Positions 42,968-52,202 of a stretch of DNA of 64,000 bases are shown here, piece by piece. Source of the stretch: Gemmatimonadaceae bacterium (GTDB lineage Bacteria > Gemmatimonadota > Gemmatimonadetes > Gemmatimonadales > Gemmatimonadaceae); contig JAUQWM010000013.1 in assembly GCA_030835125.1 (NCBI GenBank), forward strand, positions 1 to 64,000, written 5' to 3'. A model generated the notes under the pieces. The model did no database searches and was not told the origin of the DNA. It saw only the letters and a program-made list of their open reading frames with translations. The first letter of the stretch is position 1; every line of letters starts with the position of its first letter. The translations under genes and the position numbers were made by a program.

Positions 42968-43653
42968 AGGTCGGCATCGTGACCTTTCCCGGGTCGAATC
43001 GCGAAGTGGATGCGAGCCTCGCGGCCCAGGCCGTTGGCGCGGAGGTCGTCACGCTCTGGCACAAGGACCACGACCTCCAGGGCGCCGATGTCATCATCCT
43101 GCCCGGTGGCTTCAGCTACGGCGACTACCTGCGCGCCGGCGCGATCGCGCGCTTCAGTCCCATCATGCAGGAAGTGGTGGAGCACGCGAAGCGCGGAGGC
43201 CCGGTCCTGGGCATCTGCAACGGCTTCCAGATCCTCTGCGAGGCGCACCTGCTGCCCGGGGCGCTCCTCCGGAACGCCAGCCTGCGCTTCGCGAGCCAGT
43301 GGGTGACGTTGCGGGTCGAGAACGCGGACACACTCTTCACCAGCGCGTATGAAGCCGGCCAGTTGATCCGCGTTCCCGTGGCCCACGGTGACGGCCGGTT
43401 CACCGCCGACGCCGACACGATCACCGCCCTCGAAGAAGCCGGGCAGGTGGTGTTCCGCTATGTCGACCGCCAGGGCAATCCGCTTCCGGCCGCCAACCCG
43501 AACGGTTCGCTGAACGACATCGCCGGCATCGTGAACGATCGCGGCAACGTGCTCGGGTTGATGCCGCACCCCGAAGACGCCGTGGATCCCCTGCTCGGCT
43601 CCACCGATGGACTCGGGTTGTTCGAGTCGCTCCTCTCCCGCGTGGCAGCCTGA
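42964..43653 (+). CDS. purQ: phosphoribosylformylglycinamidine synthase subunit PurQ
   Basis: VGIVTFPGSNREVD, GGFSYGDYLRAGAIA, VLGICNGFQIL, LGLMPHPEDAVDPLLG. Confidence 0.96.
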   Translation: MKVGIVTFPGSNREVDASLAAQAVGAEVVTLWHKDHDLQGADVIILPGGFSYGDYLRAGAIARFSPIMQEVVEHAKRGGPVLGICNGFQILCEAHLLPGALLRNASLRFASQWVTLRVENADTLFTSAYEAGQLIRVPVAHGDGRFTADADTITALEEAGQVVFRYVDRQGNPLPAANPNGSLNDIAGIVNDRGNVLGLMPHPEDAVDPLLGSTDGLGLFESLLSRVAA

Positions 43654-43692
43654 CACCCCGACCCCTGACCTCCGACCCCTGCCCCCCATCCC
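43651..43692. repeat. heptad array TGACACC/CCGACCC/CTGACCT/CCGACCC/CTGCCCC/CCATCCC
   Basis: Fills the entire purQ-zinc-ribbon gap in exact 7-bp phase. Confidence 0.8.
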
Positions 43693-43696
43693 GACC

Positions 43697-44002
43697 ATGG
43701 ACGACTTCAAGCCGACCAAGGGTGAAGACGAGTACTTCGTCAAGCTCGATGCGGACCTCATCAAGGCCCAGCGTGCCAAGCTCGACGCCGACCGCGCCAG
43801 GGCCGAGCGCGACTCCCATTTCATGCGCTGCCCCAAGTGCGGCGGACAGCTCGAGGAGGTCGAGTTTCACCACATGAAGATCGACCGCTGCCAGGACTGC
43901 GGCGGGATCTGGCTCGACAAGGGCGAAATGGAGATGCTCGAGCACATCGACCAGAGCAACATCCGGAGTTTCGTGCGGACGATGTTCGGCCTCAAGAAAT
44001 GA
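43697..44002 (+). CDS. TFIIB-type zinc-ribbon protein
   Basis: [39 protein letters not shown]. Confidence 0.9.
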   Translation: MDDFKPTKGEDEYFVKLDADLIKAQRAKLDADRARAERDSHFMRCPKCGGQLEEVEFHHMKIDRCQDCGGIWLDKGEMEMLEHIDQSNIRSFVRTMFGLKK

Positions 44003-46323
44003 GCGCCGTCCCCCGACCCGGAGACCCTGTCATCACGCCCGCGCTCGTCGCCGAGCATGGGCTTACGTACGAGGAGTACGAGAAGCTGGTCGCGATGCTC
44101 GGCCGGACGCCCACGTTCACGGAACTGGGCGTGGTCAGCGCGCTGTGGAGCGAGCACTGCTCGTACAAGCACTCCCGTCCGCTGTTGAAGACGCTGCCGA
44201 CGAAGGGGAAGCATGTGCTGCAGGGCCCTGGGGAGAATGCCGGGGTCATCGCGGTCGGAGACGGGCTGGCGGTCGCGTTCAAGATCGAGTCGCACAACCA
44301 TCCCTCGGCCGTGGAGCCGTATCAGGGCGCCGCGACCGGCGTTGGCGGGATCCTGCGTGACGTGTTCACCATGGGCGCCCGGCCCATTGCCCTGCTGAAC
44401 TCCCTGCGATTTGGTGGGCTCGAGCATCCACGGACGCGGTGGCTGGTCGCCGGGGTCGTGAAGGGCATCGGGGACTACGGCAACTGCATGGGTGTGCCGA
44501 CGGTGGCGGGCGAAGTGGTGTTCGACGATGCGTATGCGGGGAACCCGCTCGTCAACGCGATGTGTGTCGGCGTCATGCGCGAGGAGGAGCTCATGCGCGC
44601 GGTGGCCAGCGGCATCGGCAACCCGATCATCGCCGTCGGCGCGCGCACGGGACGTGATGGCATCCACGGGGCCTCCTTCGCGTCGGAGGACCTTTCCCAC
44701 GAGAGCGACGCCAAGCGCCCGCGCGTCCAGGTCGGCGACCCGTTCACGGAGAAGCTGCTCCTCGAGGCATCCCTGGAACTGATCCGGAGCGGACACATCG
44801 TCGCCATCCAGGACATGGGCGCCGCCGGCCTGACGAGTTCCTCGGCCGAGATGGCCGCCCGCGGCGACGTGGGCGTGGAGATCGACGTGACGAAGATGCC
44901 ACTGCGCGAAGAGGGGATGACGCCGTACGAGATCCTGCTCAGCGAGTCGCAGGAGCGGATGCTGGTGGTGGCGAAGAAGGGTCGCGAGGAGCAGGTCCGC
45001 GCCATCCTGGCCCGGTGGGACCTTACCGCCGAGGTGATCGGCGAGGTGATTGCGGAGCCGGTGTACCGGGTGAAGGAGGGAGACCGCGTGGTCGCGGAGT
45101 TCCCGGGCTCGCGCCTCGTCACCGACTGCCCGGTCTATTCCCCGGAAGCACGGGAGAGCGACGCCATTCGCGCCGAACGGGAACGCGACGTCGAGGCGAT
45201 CCTGCCGCGTGCCGAGGAAGCGGACGCGATGTGGACCCTGGAGCAGTTGCTGTCGTCGCCCACGATCGCGAGCAAGACCTGGGTCGTCAGGCAGTACGAC
45301 AGTACGGTCCGGGCCAGCACGATCGTCGGCCCCGGCCCGGCGGATGCCGCGGTGGTCATGCTCCGCGGGACCCGGCGCGCGCTGGCCCTCAAGACCGACT
45401 GCAACGGGCGCTACGTGCACCTCGACCCGCGCACGGGCGGCCGGATCGCGGTGGCCGAGGCGGCGCGCAACGTCGCCTGCGCGGGCGGCCGGCCGATGGC
45501 GATCACGAACTGCCTCAATTTCGGGAACCCCCGGCGGCCGGAGGTGTTCTTCCAGTTCCGCGAGGCCGTGGCGGGCATGGGAGAGGCGTGCGAAGCGTTA
45601 GGCACGCCGGTGACCGGCGGCAACGTCTCCTTCTACAACGAGAGCCCGGCCGGCGCGGTCTACCCGACACCCACCATCGGCATGGTGGGCCTCCTCGAGG
45701 ATGTGTCGCAGGCCACGACCGCCGTGTTCCGGACCCCGGGCGACGCGATCCTCCTGCTGGGGGAGAACACCGACGAGCTCGGTGCAAGCGAGTACCTGCG
45801 CTGGGTGCACGGCGTGGTGGGTGGCAGGCCTCCCGCCTGCGACGTCGCCGCGGAACGGCGACTCGTGGATACCCTTCTCGAGGCCATCGCGGACGCCACG
45901 ATCGCGTCGGCACACGACTGCAGCGATGGCGGGCTGGCGGTGGCCATTGCCGAATGCTGTGTCATGGATGAGGACGCGCCGTTCGGGGCGACCGTGGACC
46001 TGTCGCCGTGGGCCGGGCTGACGCTCCGGGCCCTGTTGTTTGGCGAGGCCCAGGGCCGGATTGTGGTATCTTCCCCTGACCCGGCGGCGGTGCTCGGAAT
46101 CGCGGCAAGGCATGGCGTCCCGGCGACACGGATCGGAACGGTCGGCGAGCCGAACGGAAGCCTCGTCATGCAGGTCGGCAGCAACCGGTTCCAGGCCTCG
46201 GTGTCACGGCTCGCGGCGGCGTACCACGGCGCCATCCCTGCCATGATGTCGCGAGTGGCAACGGCAACGGATGAGGAAGAGGCATCAGGCATCAGGCATC
46301 AGGCATCTGGGGTGGGTGTTTGA
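43999..46323 (+). CDS. purL: phosphoribosylformylglycinamidine synthase subunit PurL with heptad-encoded C-terminal tail
   Basis: [42 protein letters not shown]; terminal [16 protein letters not shown] encoded by repeats. Confidence 0.96.
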   Translation: MSAVPRPGDPVITPALVAEHGLTYEEYEKLVAMLGRTPTFTELGVVSALWSEHCSYKHSRPLLKTLPTKGKHVLQGPGENAGVIAVGDGLAVAFKIESHNHPSAVEPYQGAATGVGGILRDVFTMGARPIALLNSLRFGGLEHPRTRWLVAGVVKGIGDYGNCMGVPTVAGEVVFDDAYAGNPLVNAMCVGVMREEELMRAVASGIGNPIIAVGARTGRDGIHGASFASEDLSHESDAKRPRVQVGDPFTEKLLLEASLELIRSGHIVAIQDMGAAGLTSSSAEMAARGDVGVEIDVTKMPLREEGMTPYEILLSESQERMLVVAKKGREEQVRAILARWDLTAEVIGEVIAEPVYRVKEGDRVVAEFPGSRLVTDCPVYSPEARESDAIRAERERDVEAILPRAEEADAMWTLEQLLSSPTIASKTWVVRQYDSTVRASTIVGPGPADAAVVMLRGTRRALALKTDCNGRYVHLDPRTGGRIAVAEAARNVACAGGRPMAITNCLNFGNPRRPEVFFQFREAVAGMGEACEALGTPVTGGNVSFYNESPAGAVYPTPTIGMVGLLEDVSQATTAVFRTPGDAILLLGENTDELGASEYLRWVHGVVGGRPPACDVAAERRLVDTLLEAIADATIASAHDCSDGGLAVAIAECCVMDEDAPFGATVDLSPWAGLTLRALLFGEAQGRIVVSSPDPAAVLGIAARHGVPATRIGTVGEPNGSLVMQVGSNRFQASVSRLAAAYHGAIPAMMSRVATATDEEEASGIRHQASGVGV

Positions 46324-46370
46324 TCGTCAATGCCCGATGCCTGATGCCCGATGCCCGATGCCTGATGCCT
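46281..46370. repeat. inverted heptad element: GGCATCA x3 + GGCATCT ... ATGCCCG/ATGCCTG/ATGCCCG/ATGCCCG/ATGCCTG
   Basis: Direct reading; arms reverse-complementary, purL stop codon in the loop. Confidence 0.9.
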
Positions 46371-46409
46371 TGCAGGTTTGAGGCTGTCTAGTGTCCAAGG
46401 AGTCATAGG

Positions 46410-47789
46410 ATGTGTGGGATCTTCGGGGTCTGGGGCCACTCGCGCGCGGCCGCGCTGACGCACCTCGGCCTGTATTCGCTCCAGCATCGCGGGCAGGAGT
46501 CGGCGGGGATAGTTGCCGTCGACCCTGACGGCGTGGCGCGGGCCGTCCGGAAGATGGGGCTCGTGTCCGAGGGATTCGCGGCCGCGGAGGTGGCGAAGCT
46601 CACCGGGTCCGTCGCCATCGGGCACACCCGCTACAGCACGGCCGGGTCGTCCACCCTCGACAACGCCCAGCCGGTCCTCGCGCGGTTCAGGGATGGGCAC
46701 CTCGCGCTTGCCCACAACGGCAACCTCGTGAACGCGGTCGAGGTGCGCCGCGAGCTCGAGGACCGGGGGTCCATCTTCTCGTCGTCGATGGACTCCGAGG
46801 TCATCGTGCACCTCATGGCCCGGTCGTCGGCGGTGAAGCCGGAGCATCGGCTGGCCGACGCAATGGCGAAGGTCGACGGGGCGTCGAGCCTCGTGGTGCT
46901 CGTCGGCAACACGTTGCTGGCGGCGCGCGACCCGCGGGGCTGGCGTCCGCTGGTGATGGGCCGCCTGGGAGAGGCCTGGGTGTTTGCCTCGGAGACCTGC
47001 GCGCTGGACATCGTCGGGGCGACGATCGAGCGGGAGGTCCAGCCGGGGGAGATCATCGCCATCGACCGCGACGGCTTCCGGACCCTGCAGATGCCGTCCC
47101 TGCCCCTCAAGCGCTGCGTCTTCGAGCACGTCTACTTCGCGCGCCCGGACAGCTACGTGTTCGGCGGCTCGGTCGACCGGGCGCGCCGCGCGTTAGGCCG
47201 GCAGCTGGCACGGGAGCAACCCTGCCCCGACGCCGACCTCGTGTTCTCCGTCCCGGACTCGTCGAACTCGGCGGCCGTGGGGTATGCCGAGGAATCGGGA
47301 CTCCGGCTGGAGCTGGCGCTCATCCGGAACCACTATGTCGGGCGCACGTTCATCCAGCCGTCGCAGGGTGATCGCGACGCCAAGGTGAAGGTGAAGTACA
47401 ACCCGGTGCGCGAGGTGCTGGCCGGGAAGAGCGTGGTCATGGTGGATGACTCCATCGTGCGCGGCACGACCACGCGTGGACTGGTCGCGCTGGTCCGCGC
47501 GGCCGGCGCGCGCGAGGTGCACATGCGGGTGTCGTCGCCCCCGATCACCGGGCCGTGCTACTACGGGATCGACACGCCGCGGAAGGAAGAGCTGATCGCG
47601 GCGAACTACAGCGTCCCGGAAATCGCGAAGCGGATCGGTGTGGATTCGCTGGGCTACCTGTCGCTGGAAGGAATGCTGGCCGCCGTGCCGCATGGCCCGG
47701 AAGGGTTCTGTCACGCCTGCTTCTCGGGGGACTATCCCACCGCCCCACCGCTGGTGGCCGACAAGCTGCACCTCGTCGGGGCCAGGTAG
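46410..47789 (+). CDS. purF: amidophosphoribosyltransferase
   Basis: MCGIFGVWGHSRAAALTHLGLYSLQHRGQESAGI, VVMVDDSIVRGTTTRGLV. Confidence 0.97.
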   Translation: MCGIFGVWGHSRAAALTHLGLYSLQHRGQESAGIVAVDPDGVARAVRKMGLVSEGFAAAEVAKLTGSVAIGHTRYSTAGSSTLDNAQPVLARFRDGHLALAHNGNLVNAVEVRRELEDRGSIFSSSMDSEVIVHLMARSSAVKPEHRLADAMAKVDGASSLVVLVGNTLLAARDPRGWRPLVMGRLGEAWVFASETCALDIVGATIEREVQPGEIIAIDRDGFRTLQMPSLPLKRCVFEHVYFARPDSYVFGGSVDRARRALGRQLAREQPCPDADLVFSVPDSSNSAAVGYAEESGLRLELALIRNHYVGRTFIQPSQGDRDAKVKVKYNPVREVLAGKSVVMVDDSIVRGTTTRGLVALVRAAGAREVHMRVSSPPITGPCYYGIDTPRKEELIAANYSVPEIAKRIGVDSLGYLSLEGMLAAVPHGPEGFCHACFSGDYPTAPPLVADKLHLVGAR

Positions 47790-47884
47790 GTGGCGGCGCC
47801 AGCGCGCACCCGGATCAAACGCCAGAGGCCGGTGTAGCAGCCGCGTCCGCTCCGGGAGGATGCGATGAGGGTGTTCCATACTCA

Positions 47885-47909
47885 CGACTCACTCCACGAA
47901 GGTGAGTCG
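47885..47909 (+). promoter_or_regulatory. 8-bp inverted repeat CGACTCAC-N9-GTGAGTCG occluding a putative Shine-Dalgarno
   Basis: Stem-loop ends at the base before ATG 47910; contains GAAGGTGAG. Confidence 0.4.
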
Positions 47910-49007
47910 ATGAGCTCGGTGCTTCGCAGGCTTGGACCGAACTGGCCGCGGATCGCCCTGTTCCTCCTGGCGGCGCTCCTTCCGGTGCCTGCCTTCGCAC
48001 AGGACAGCGTGGGCACAGTCCGCGGCATCGTCCGCAATGAGACCGGCCGGCCAATCGAGTACGCGCAGGTGACGCTCGATCCGGCCGGCGCCAACCGGCA
48101 GGCCCGCAGCGACCGCGACGGTCGCTTCAGCTTCGTCGGGACGCCGGTCGGCCCGCACACGGTGCGGGTGGCCTTCGTGGGCTATCGCCCCATTGACCGT
48201 CCGGTGACGGTGCCCCGGGGCGTCGTCGACATTGAGGTCACCCTCGAGCGACTGGTGACGCAGCTTGCCGGCGTCGAGGTGACGGCACGTCGGACGGGCC
48301 TGTACGGCTCGGTGATCGCGCGCGACTCGCTGTTGCCGGTGCCCGATGCGCGCATCGAGGTGCTGGGCGCGCGAACCAGCGACACCACCGAGACGGACGG
48401 GACCTTCAACTTCCCGAAGCTGAAACCCGGATCCTACCTCGTTCGCGTCCGCCACAGCCAGTTCGAGTCCCGCAACGTGTCCATCGTCGTTCCCGCCGGC
48501 GGAGGCACGCAGCTCGATCTCGTCGTCGAACGCGGACTCCTGAGCCGGGATGCCCACATGGAACAGCTCTTTCGCGAGCTGGACTCGCGCGTCCATTGGA
48601 TGGGAACCACGGCTGCGATGATCTCGCGCGAGGAACTCCACGGCGAACCGACGACCGGCCTCGACACCGCCATCCCGCAAGCGCAAGGGTTCATGAAGGC
48701 CGGTTTCTATCCGGCCCGCGATGGATGGGAGAACGCGTGCCTGTTCGTGGACGGCATCCCGCGACCCGGAGCGACGATCCGCGACTTCGCCATCGAGGAG
48801 ATCGAGGCCGTCGAGGTCTACGGCCCCCCCATGGGCCGAAGTGACCCGACCGGCACGCTGGCGTCACGGTGGCCGCCGCGCACCATCTGCGGTAACGCCT
48901 CGGGGCCGAGGGCGGCGTTCGAGAATGGCCGGGCCGACGCGTCACCGGCGCAACTCTCGCGGAATGCCGTGCGGGTGCAATTCGTGGCGATCTGGCTCAG
49001 GCGCTAG
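47910..49007 (+). CDS. carboxypeptidase-regulatory-like protein with TonB-plug-like C-terminus
   Basis: Signal peptide ALFLLAALLPVPAFAQ; VRGIVRNETGRPIEYAQVTLDPAGANRQARSDRDGRFSFVGTPVGPHTVRVAFVGYRP; LFVDGIPRPGATIRDFAIEEIEAVEVYGPPMG. Confidence 0.8.
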   Translation: MSSVLRRLGPNWPRIALFLLAALLPVPAFAQDSVGTVRGIVRNETGRPIEYAQVTLDPAGANRQARSDRDGRFSFVGTPVGPHTVRVAFVGYRPIDRPVTVPRGVVDIEVTLERLVTQLAGVEVTARRTGLYGSVIARDSLLPVPDARIEVLGARTSDTTETDGTFNFPKLKPGSYLVRVRHSQFESRNVSIVVPAGGGTQLDLVVERGLLSRDAHMEQLFRELDSRVHWMGTTAAMISREELHGEPTTGLDTAIPQAQGFMKAGFYPARDGWENACLFVDGIPRPGATIRDFAIEEIEAVEVYGPPMGRSDPTGTLASRWPPRTICGNASGPRAAFENGRADASPAQLSRNAVRVQFVAIWLRR

Positions 49008-49185
49008 GCCACGCGGGGGACGCGCGAGCCAGGCAGGTCCTGCAGACGTTGCTCGATACCTGCCGGACAGTCAGTTTGGTACACTGACGGCGGTGCCTGC
49101 TGGACGCGGCATGTCCTGCCGGGCATGAGCGGGTAGCATTCCGCACCGCCAGAGCACCAGTTCCCGCCCAGGATCTCGCTCCACT

Positions 49186-51846
49186 ATGCCTCCGCTGGTC
49201 TACTTCTTCGGTAACGGCCGCGCCGACGGCACCCGCGAGATGAAGGGCGTCCTGGGGTCCAAGGGCGCTAACCTCGCCGAGATGACGAACCTGGGCGTGC
49301 CTGTCCCGCCGGGGTTCACGATCGCCACCAGCGCCTGCATGGAGTACCTCACCTCCGGAGGCATTCCCGAGGCCCTTCGCGCCGAGGTCGCGGCCAACGT
49401 CACGCGACTCGAGGAGACCACGGGCAAGCGGCTGGGGGATGCGGGGAATCCACTCCTCGTCTCGGTGCGCAGCGGAGCCGCTGTCTCCATGCCGGGCATG
49501 ATGGAGACGATCCTGAACCTCGGCCTCAATGACGAAACCGTCGAGGGCCTGGCCAGGCTGGCCGACAACCCGCGCTTCGCGTGGGATTCGTACCGGCGCT
49601 TCATCCAGATGTACGCGGACGTGGTGCTCGGCGTCCCCGGATCACAGTTCGAGTCATTGCTCGCGGGGAAGCGCCTCTTACACAAGGTCGAGTCGGATTC
49701 CGGCCTGCCGGAGGCGACGCTGCGAACGCTGGTCACGCAGTACAAGGCGCTCGTCAGGAACGCGACCGACCGTGATTTCCCCGCCGATCCCCAGGAGCAG
49801 CTCTGGGGCGCGATCGAGGCGGTCTGGCGCTCCTGGACGCTCAAGAAGGCGGTCGATTACCGCAAGGTGAACAACATCCCTAACGACCTGGGCACGGGCG
49901 TGAACATCGTCGCCATGGTCTTCGGCAACATGGGTGAGGACTCGGGCACGGGTGTGGCATTCACGCGGGATCCCTCGACCGGCGAACGGAAGTTCTATGG
50001 CGAGTTCCTCGTCAACGCGCAGGGCGAGGACGTCGTGGCGGGAATCCGCACACCGCTCCACATCGACGAGATGGCGCAGCGCCTTCCGGCCGCGTACGGG
50101 GAGTTGATGGCGGTCCAGGAGCGCCTGGAGTCGCACTATCGCGACATGCAGGACCTCGAGTTCACGGTGGAACGCGGGACCCTGTACCTGCTGCAGACGC
50201 GAACCGGCAAACGGACTGCCGCCGCCGCGGTGCGCATCGCGCGGGACATGGTCGACGACGGCCTGATCGCCAGCGACGAGGCGTTGCAGCGTGTGAACGC
50301 GTCGCAGCTCGACCAGCTCCTCCATCCGGTGATCGACCCGGGCGCCCGGGCCACGCCGCTGGTCACCGGACTGCCGGCCTCGCCGGGAGCCGCCAGTGGC
50401 GTCGCGGTCTTCGACTCGGACGTGGCGGTGGCCCGCGCCGCGGGCGGTGAGGCGGTCATCCTCGTCCGCGAGGAGACCACGCCGGAGGATTTCCACGGCA
50501 TGGTCGCCGCGCGCGCCATCCTCACCACCCGTGGCGGCATGACCAGCCACGCCGCGGTCGTCGCACGCGGCATGGGCAAGTGCGCCGTCGTCGGCGCGCG
50601 CGACGTCACGGTCGATGGCGAAAAGCGCCAGTTCCGCGCCAACGGGACGGTCGTCAGCGAGGGCGACTGGATCACGCTCGACGGCGCCAGCGGTCGCGTC
50701 TTCGTGGGCGACCTGCCCACGGTCCCGTCGGAGGTGGTGCGCGTCACCCAGGGTTCGCTGGTCGCGTCAAGGGCCCCGGTCTACGAGGCCTACGCGCGCG
50801 TGCTCGCCTGGGCCGACGAAGCCCGCACGCTCCGGGTGCGCGCGAATGCCGACACGCCGAAGGATGCTCGTCAGGCACGCGGCTTCGGCGCCGAGGGCAT
50901 CGGGTTGTGCCGGACCGAGCACATGTTCTTCGAGGGCGACCGCATCCACGCCATGCGCGAGATGATCGTCGCGCGGGATGAAGGCGGCCGGCGACGGGCG
51001 CTGGCGAAGCTGCTGCCCATGCAGCGGGCCGACTTCGAGGCGATCTTCGAGGCGATGAACGGGTACCCCGTCAACATCCGCCTCCTGGACCCGCCGCTCC
51101 ACGAGTTCCTGCCCCACGGGGGCGAGGAATCCAAGCTGCTGGCCCGCGGGTTGCGTCTGACGCGGGCGGAACTGGCCCACATCGTCGAGGGGCTGCGCGA
51201 ATCGAACCCGATGCTCGGGCATCGTGGGTGCCGGCTGGGCATCACGTACCCCGAGATCACCGAGATGCAGGGGCGCGCGATCTTCGAGGCCGCCGTCCGG
51301 GCGCGCAAGCGCGGGATCGAGGTCCAGGTCGAGATCATGGTCCCGCTGGTGGCGGCCGTGAAGGAGTTCAGCCACCAGAAGGCGATCCTCGAGGACATCG
51401 CGCGACAGGTGCTGGGACCGCTGGGACCCGTGAACTACGAGATCGGGACGATGATCGAGCTCCCGCGTGCCGCCCTCACGGCGGCCGAGATCGCGCGGGA
51501 AGCCGCGTTCTTCTCGTTCGGGACGAACGACCTGACGCAGACCACGTTAGGCCTGAGCCGCGACGACGCCGGGCGATTCCTCCCGGGGTACGTCGAGCGT
51601 GGCATCCTCCCCGACGACCCGTTCCAGACGCTCGACATCAACGGCGTGGGCAAGCTCGTCCGGATGGCGGTGGATGATGGCCGTGCCGCCCGTCCCGGCC
51701 TCAAGACGGGCATCTGCGGTGAGCACGGCGGTGATCCGCGGTCGATCATGTTCTGCCACCAGGCGGGCCTGAACTACGTCTCGTGCTCGCCGTACCGGGT
51801 GCCCATCGCCCGCCTGGCCGCGGCCCAGGCGGCCCTGGCGCACTGA
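49186..51846 (+). CDS. ppdK: pyruvate, phosphate dikinase
   Basis: GVLGSKGANLAEMTNLGVPVPPGFTI, TRGGMTSHAAVVARGMGKCAVVGA, GTNDLTQTTLGLSRDDAGRFLPGYVE. Confidence 0.97.
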   Translation: MPPLVYFFGNGRADGTREMKGVLGSKGANLAEMTNLGVPVPPGFTIATSACMEYLTSGGIPEALRAEVAANVTRLEETTGKRLGDAGNPLLVSVRSGAAVSMPGMMETILNLGLNDETVEGLARLADNPRFAWDSYRRFIQMYADVVLGVPGSQFESLLAGKRLLHKVESDSGLPEATLRTLVTQYKALVRNATDRDFPADPQEQLWGAIEAVWRSWTLKKAVDYRKVNNIPNDLGTGVNIVAMVFGNMGEDSGTGVAFTRDPSTGERKFYGEFLVNAQGEDVVAGIRTPLHIDEMAQRLPAAYGELMAVQERLESHYRDMQDLEFTVERGTLYLLQTRTGKRTAAAAVRIARDMVDDGLIASDEALQRVNASQLDQLLHPVIDPGARATPLVTGLPASPGAASGVAVFDSDVAVARAAGGEAVILVREETTPEDFHGMVAARAILTTRGGMTSHAAVVARGMGKCAVVGARDVTVDGEKRQFRANGTVVSEGDWITLDGASGRVFVGDLPTVPSEVVRVTQGSLVASRAPVYEAYARVLAWADEARTLRVRANADTPKDARQARGFGAEGIGLCRTEHMFFEGDRIHAMREMIVARDEGGRRRALAKLLPMQRADFEAIFEAMNGYPVNIRLLDPPLHEFLPHGGEESKLLARGLRLTRAELAHIVEGLRESNPMLGHRGCRLGITYPEITEMQGRAIFEAAVRARKRGIEVQVEIMVPLVAAVKEFSHQKAILEDIARQVLGPLGPVNYEIGTMIELPRAALTAAEIAREAAFFSFGTNDLTQTTLGLSRDDAGRFLPGYVERGILPDDPFQTLDINGVGKLVRMAVDDGRAARPGLKTGICGEHGGDPRSIMFCHQAGLNYVSCSPYRVPIARLAAAQAALAH

Positions 51847-51939
51847 CCATCGGGTCAGGCGAACGCCGACCGGCGTTGTGCCCATGGCTCGTGTATTTTT
51901 CTCGCTCACACCTGGCACCAGACCACCCGAGTTCGAGCG

Positions 51940-52119
51940 ATGTGTCGACGCGTCTCCTGTGAATCCTGTGGCAAGCCTACTTTCGCCGGCTGCGGCCGCC
52001 ACGTCGAGGAAGTGCTGCACGACGTTCCCCTGAACGCCCGCTGCGCGTGCCGCTCCGGCGCGTCGCCGACGCGATCACCCGCACACGCGTCCGAGCGCCC
52101 GTGGTGGAAGCTCTGGTAG
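51940..52119 (+). CDS. small Cys-rich protein, 59 aa (MCRRVSCESCGKPTFAGCGRHVEEVLHDVPLNARCACRSG...WWKLW)
   Basis: Manual translation; below the ORF-track size cut-off; CxxCxKPTFAGCGxHVExVLxxVPxxxRCxC pattern. Confidence 0.75.
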   Translation: MCRRVSCESCGKPTFAGCGRHVEEVLHDVPLNARCACRSGASPTRSPAHASERPWWKLW

Positions 52120-52202
52120 GACCCGCACCACGGCCGTACCTGCCCGGCTGACGGGCACGGTTGAACCGTGCGACCCCGGGGTACCGCGACGACGTTGCGT
52201 CG

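Noticed and set aside
43867-45420. 517-aa minus-strand ORF antisense to purL
   Set aside because: Shadow of purL codon bias; low-complexity His/Arg/Asp composition.
51857-51901. AACGCC-GACC-GGCGTT plus later T run as a ppdK terminator
   Set aside because: T run is too far from the stem for a standard intrinsic terminator.
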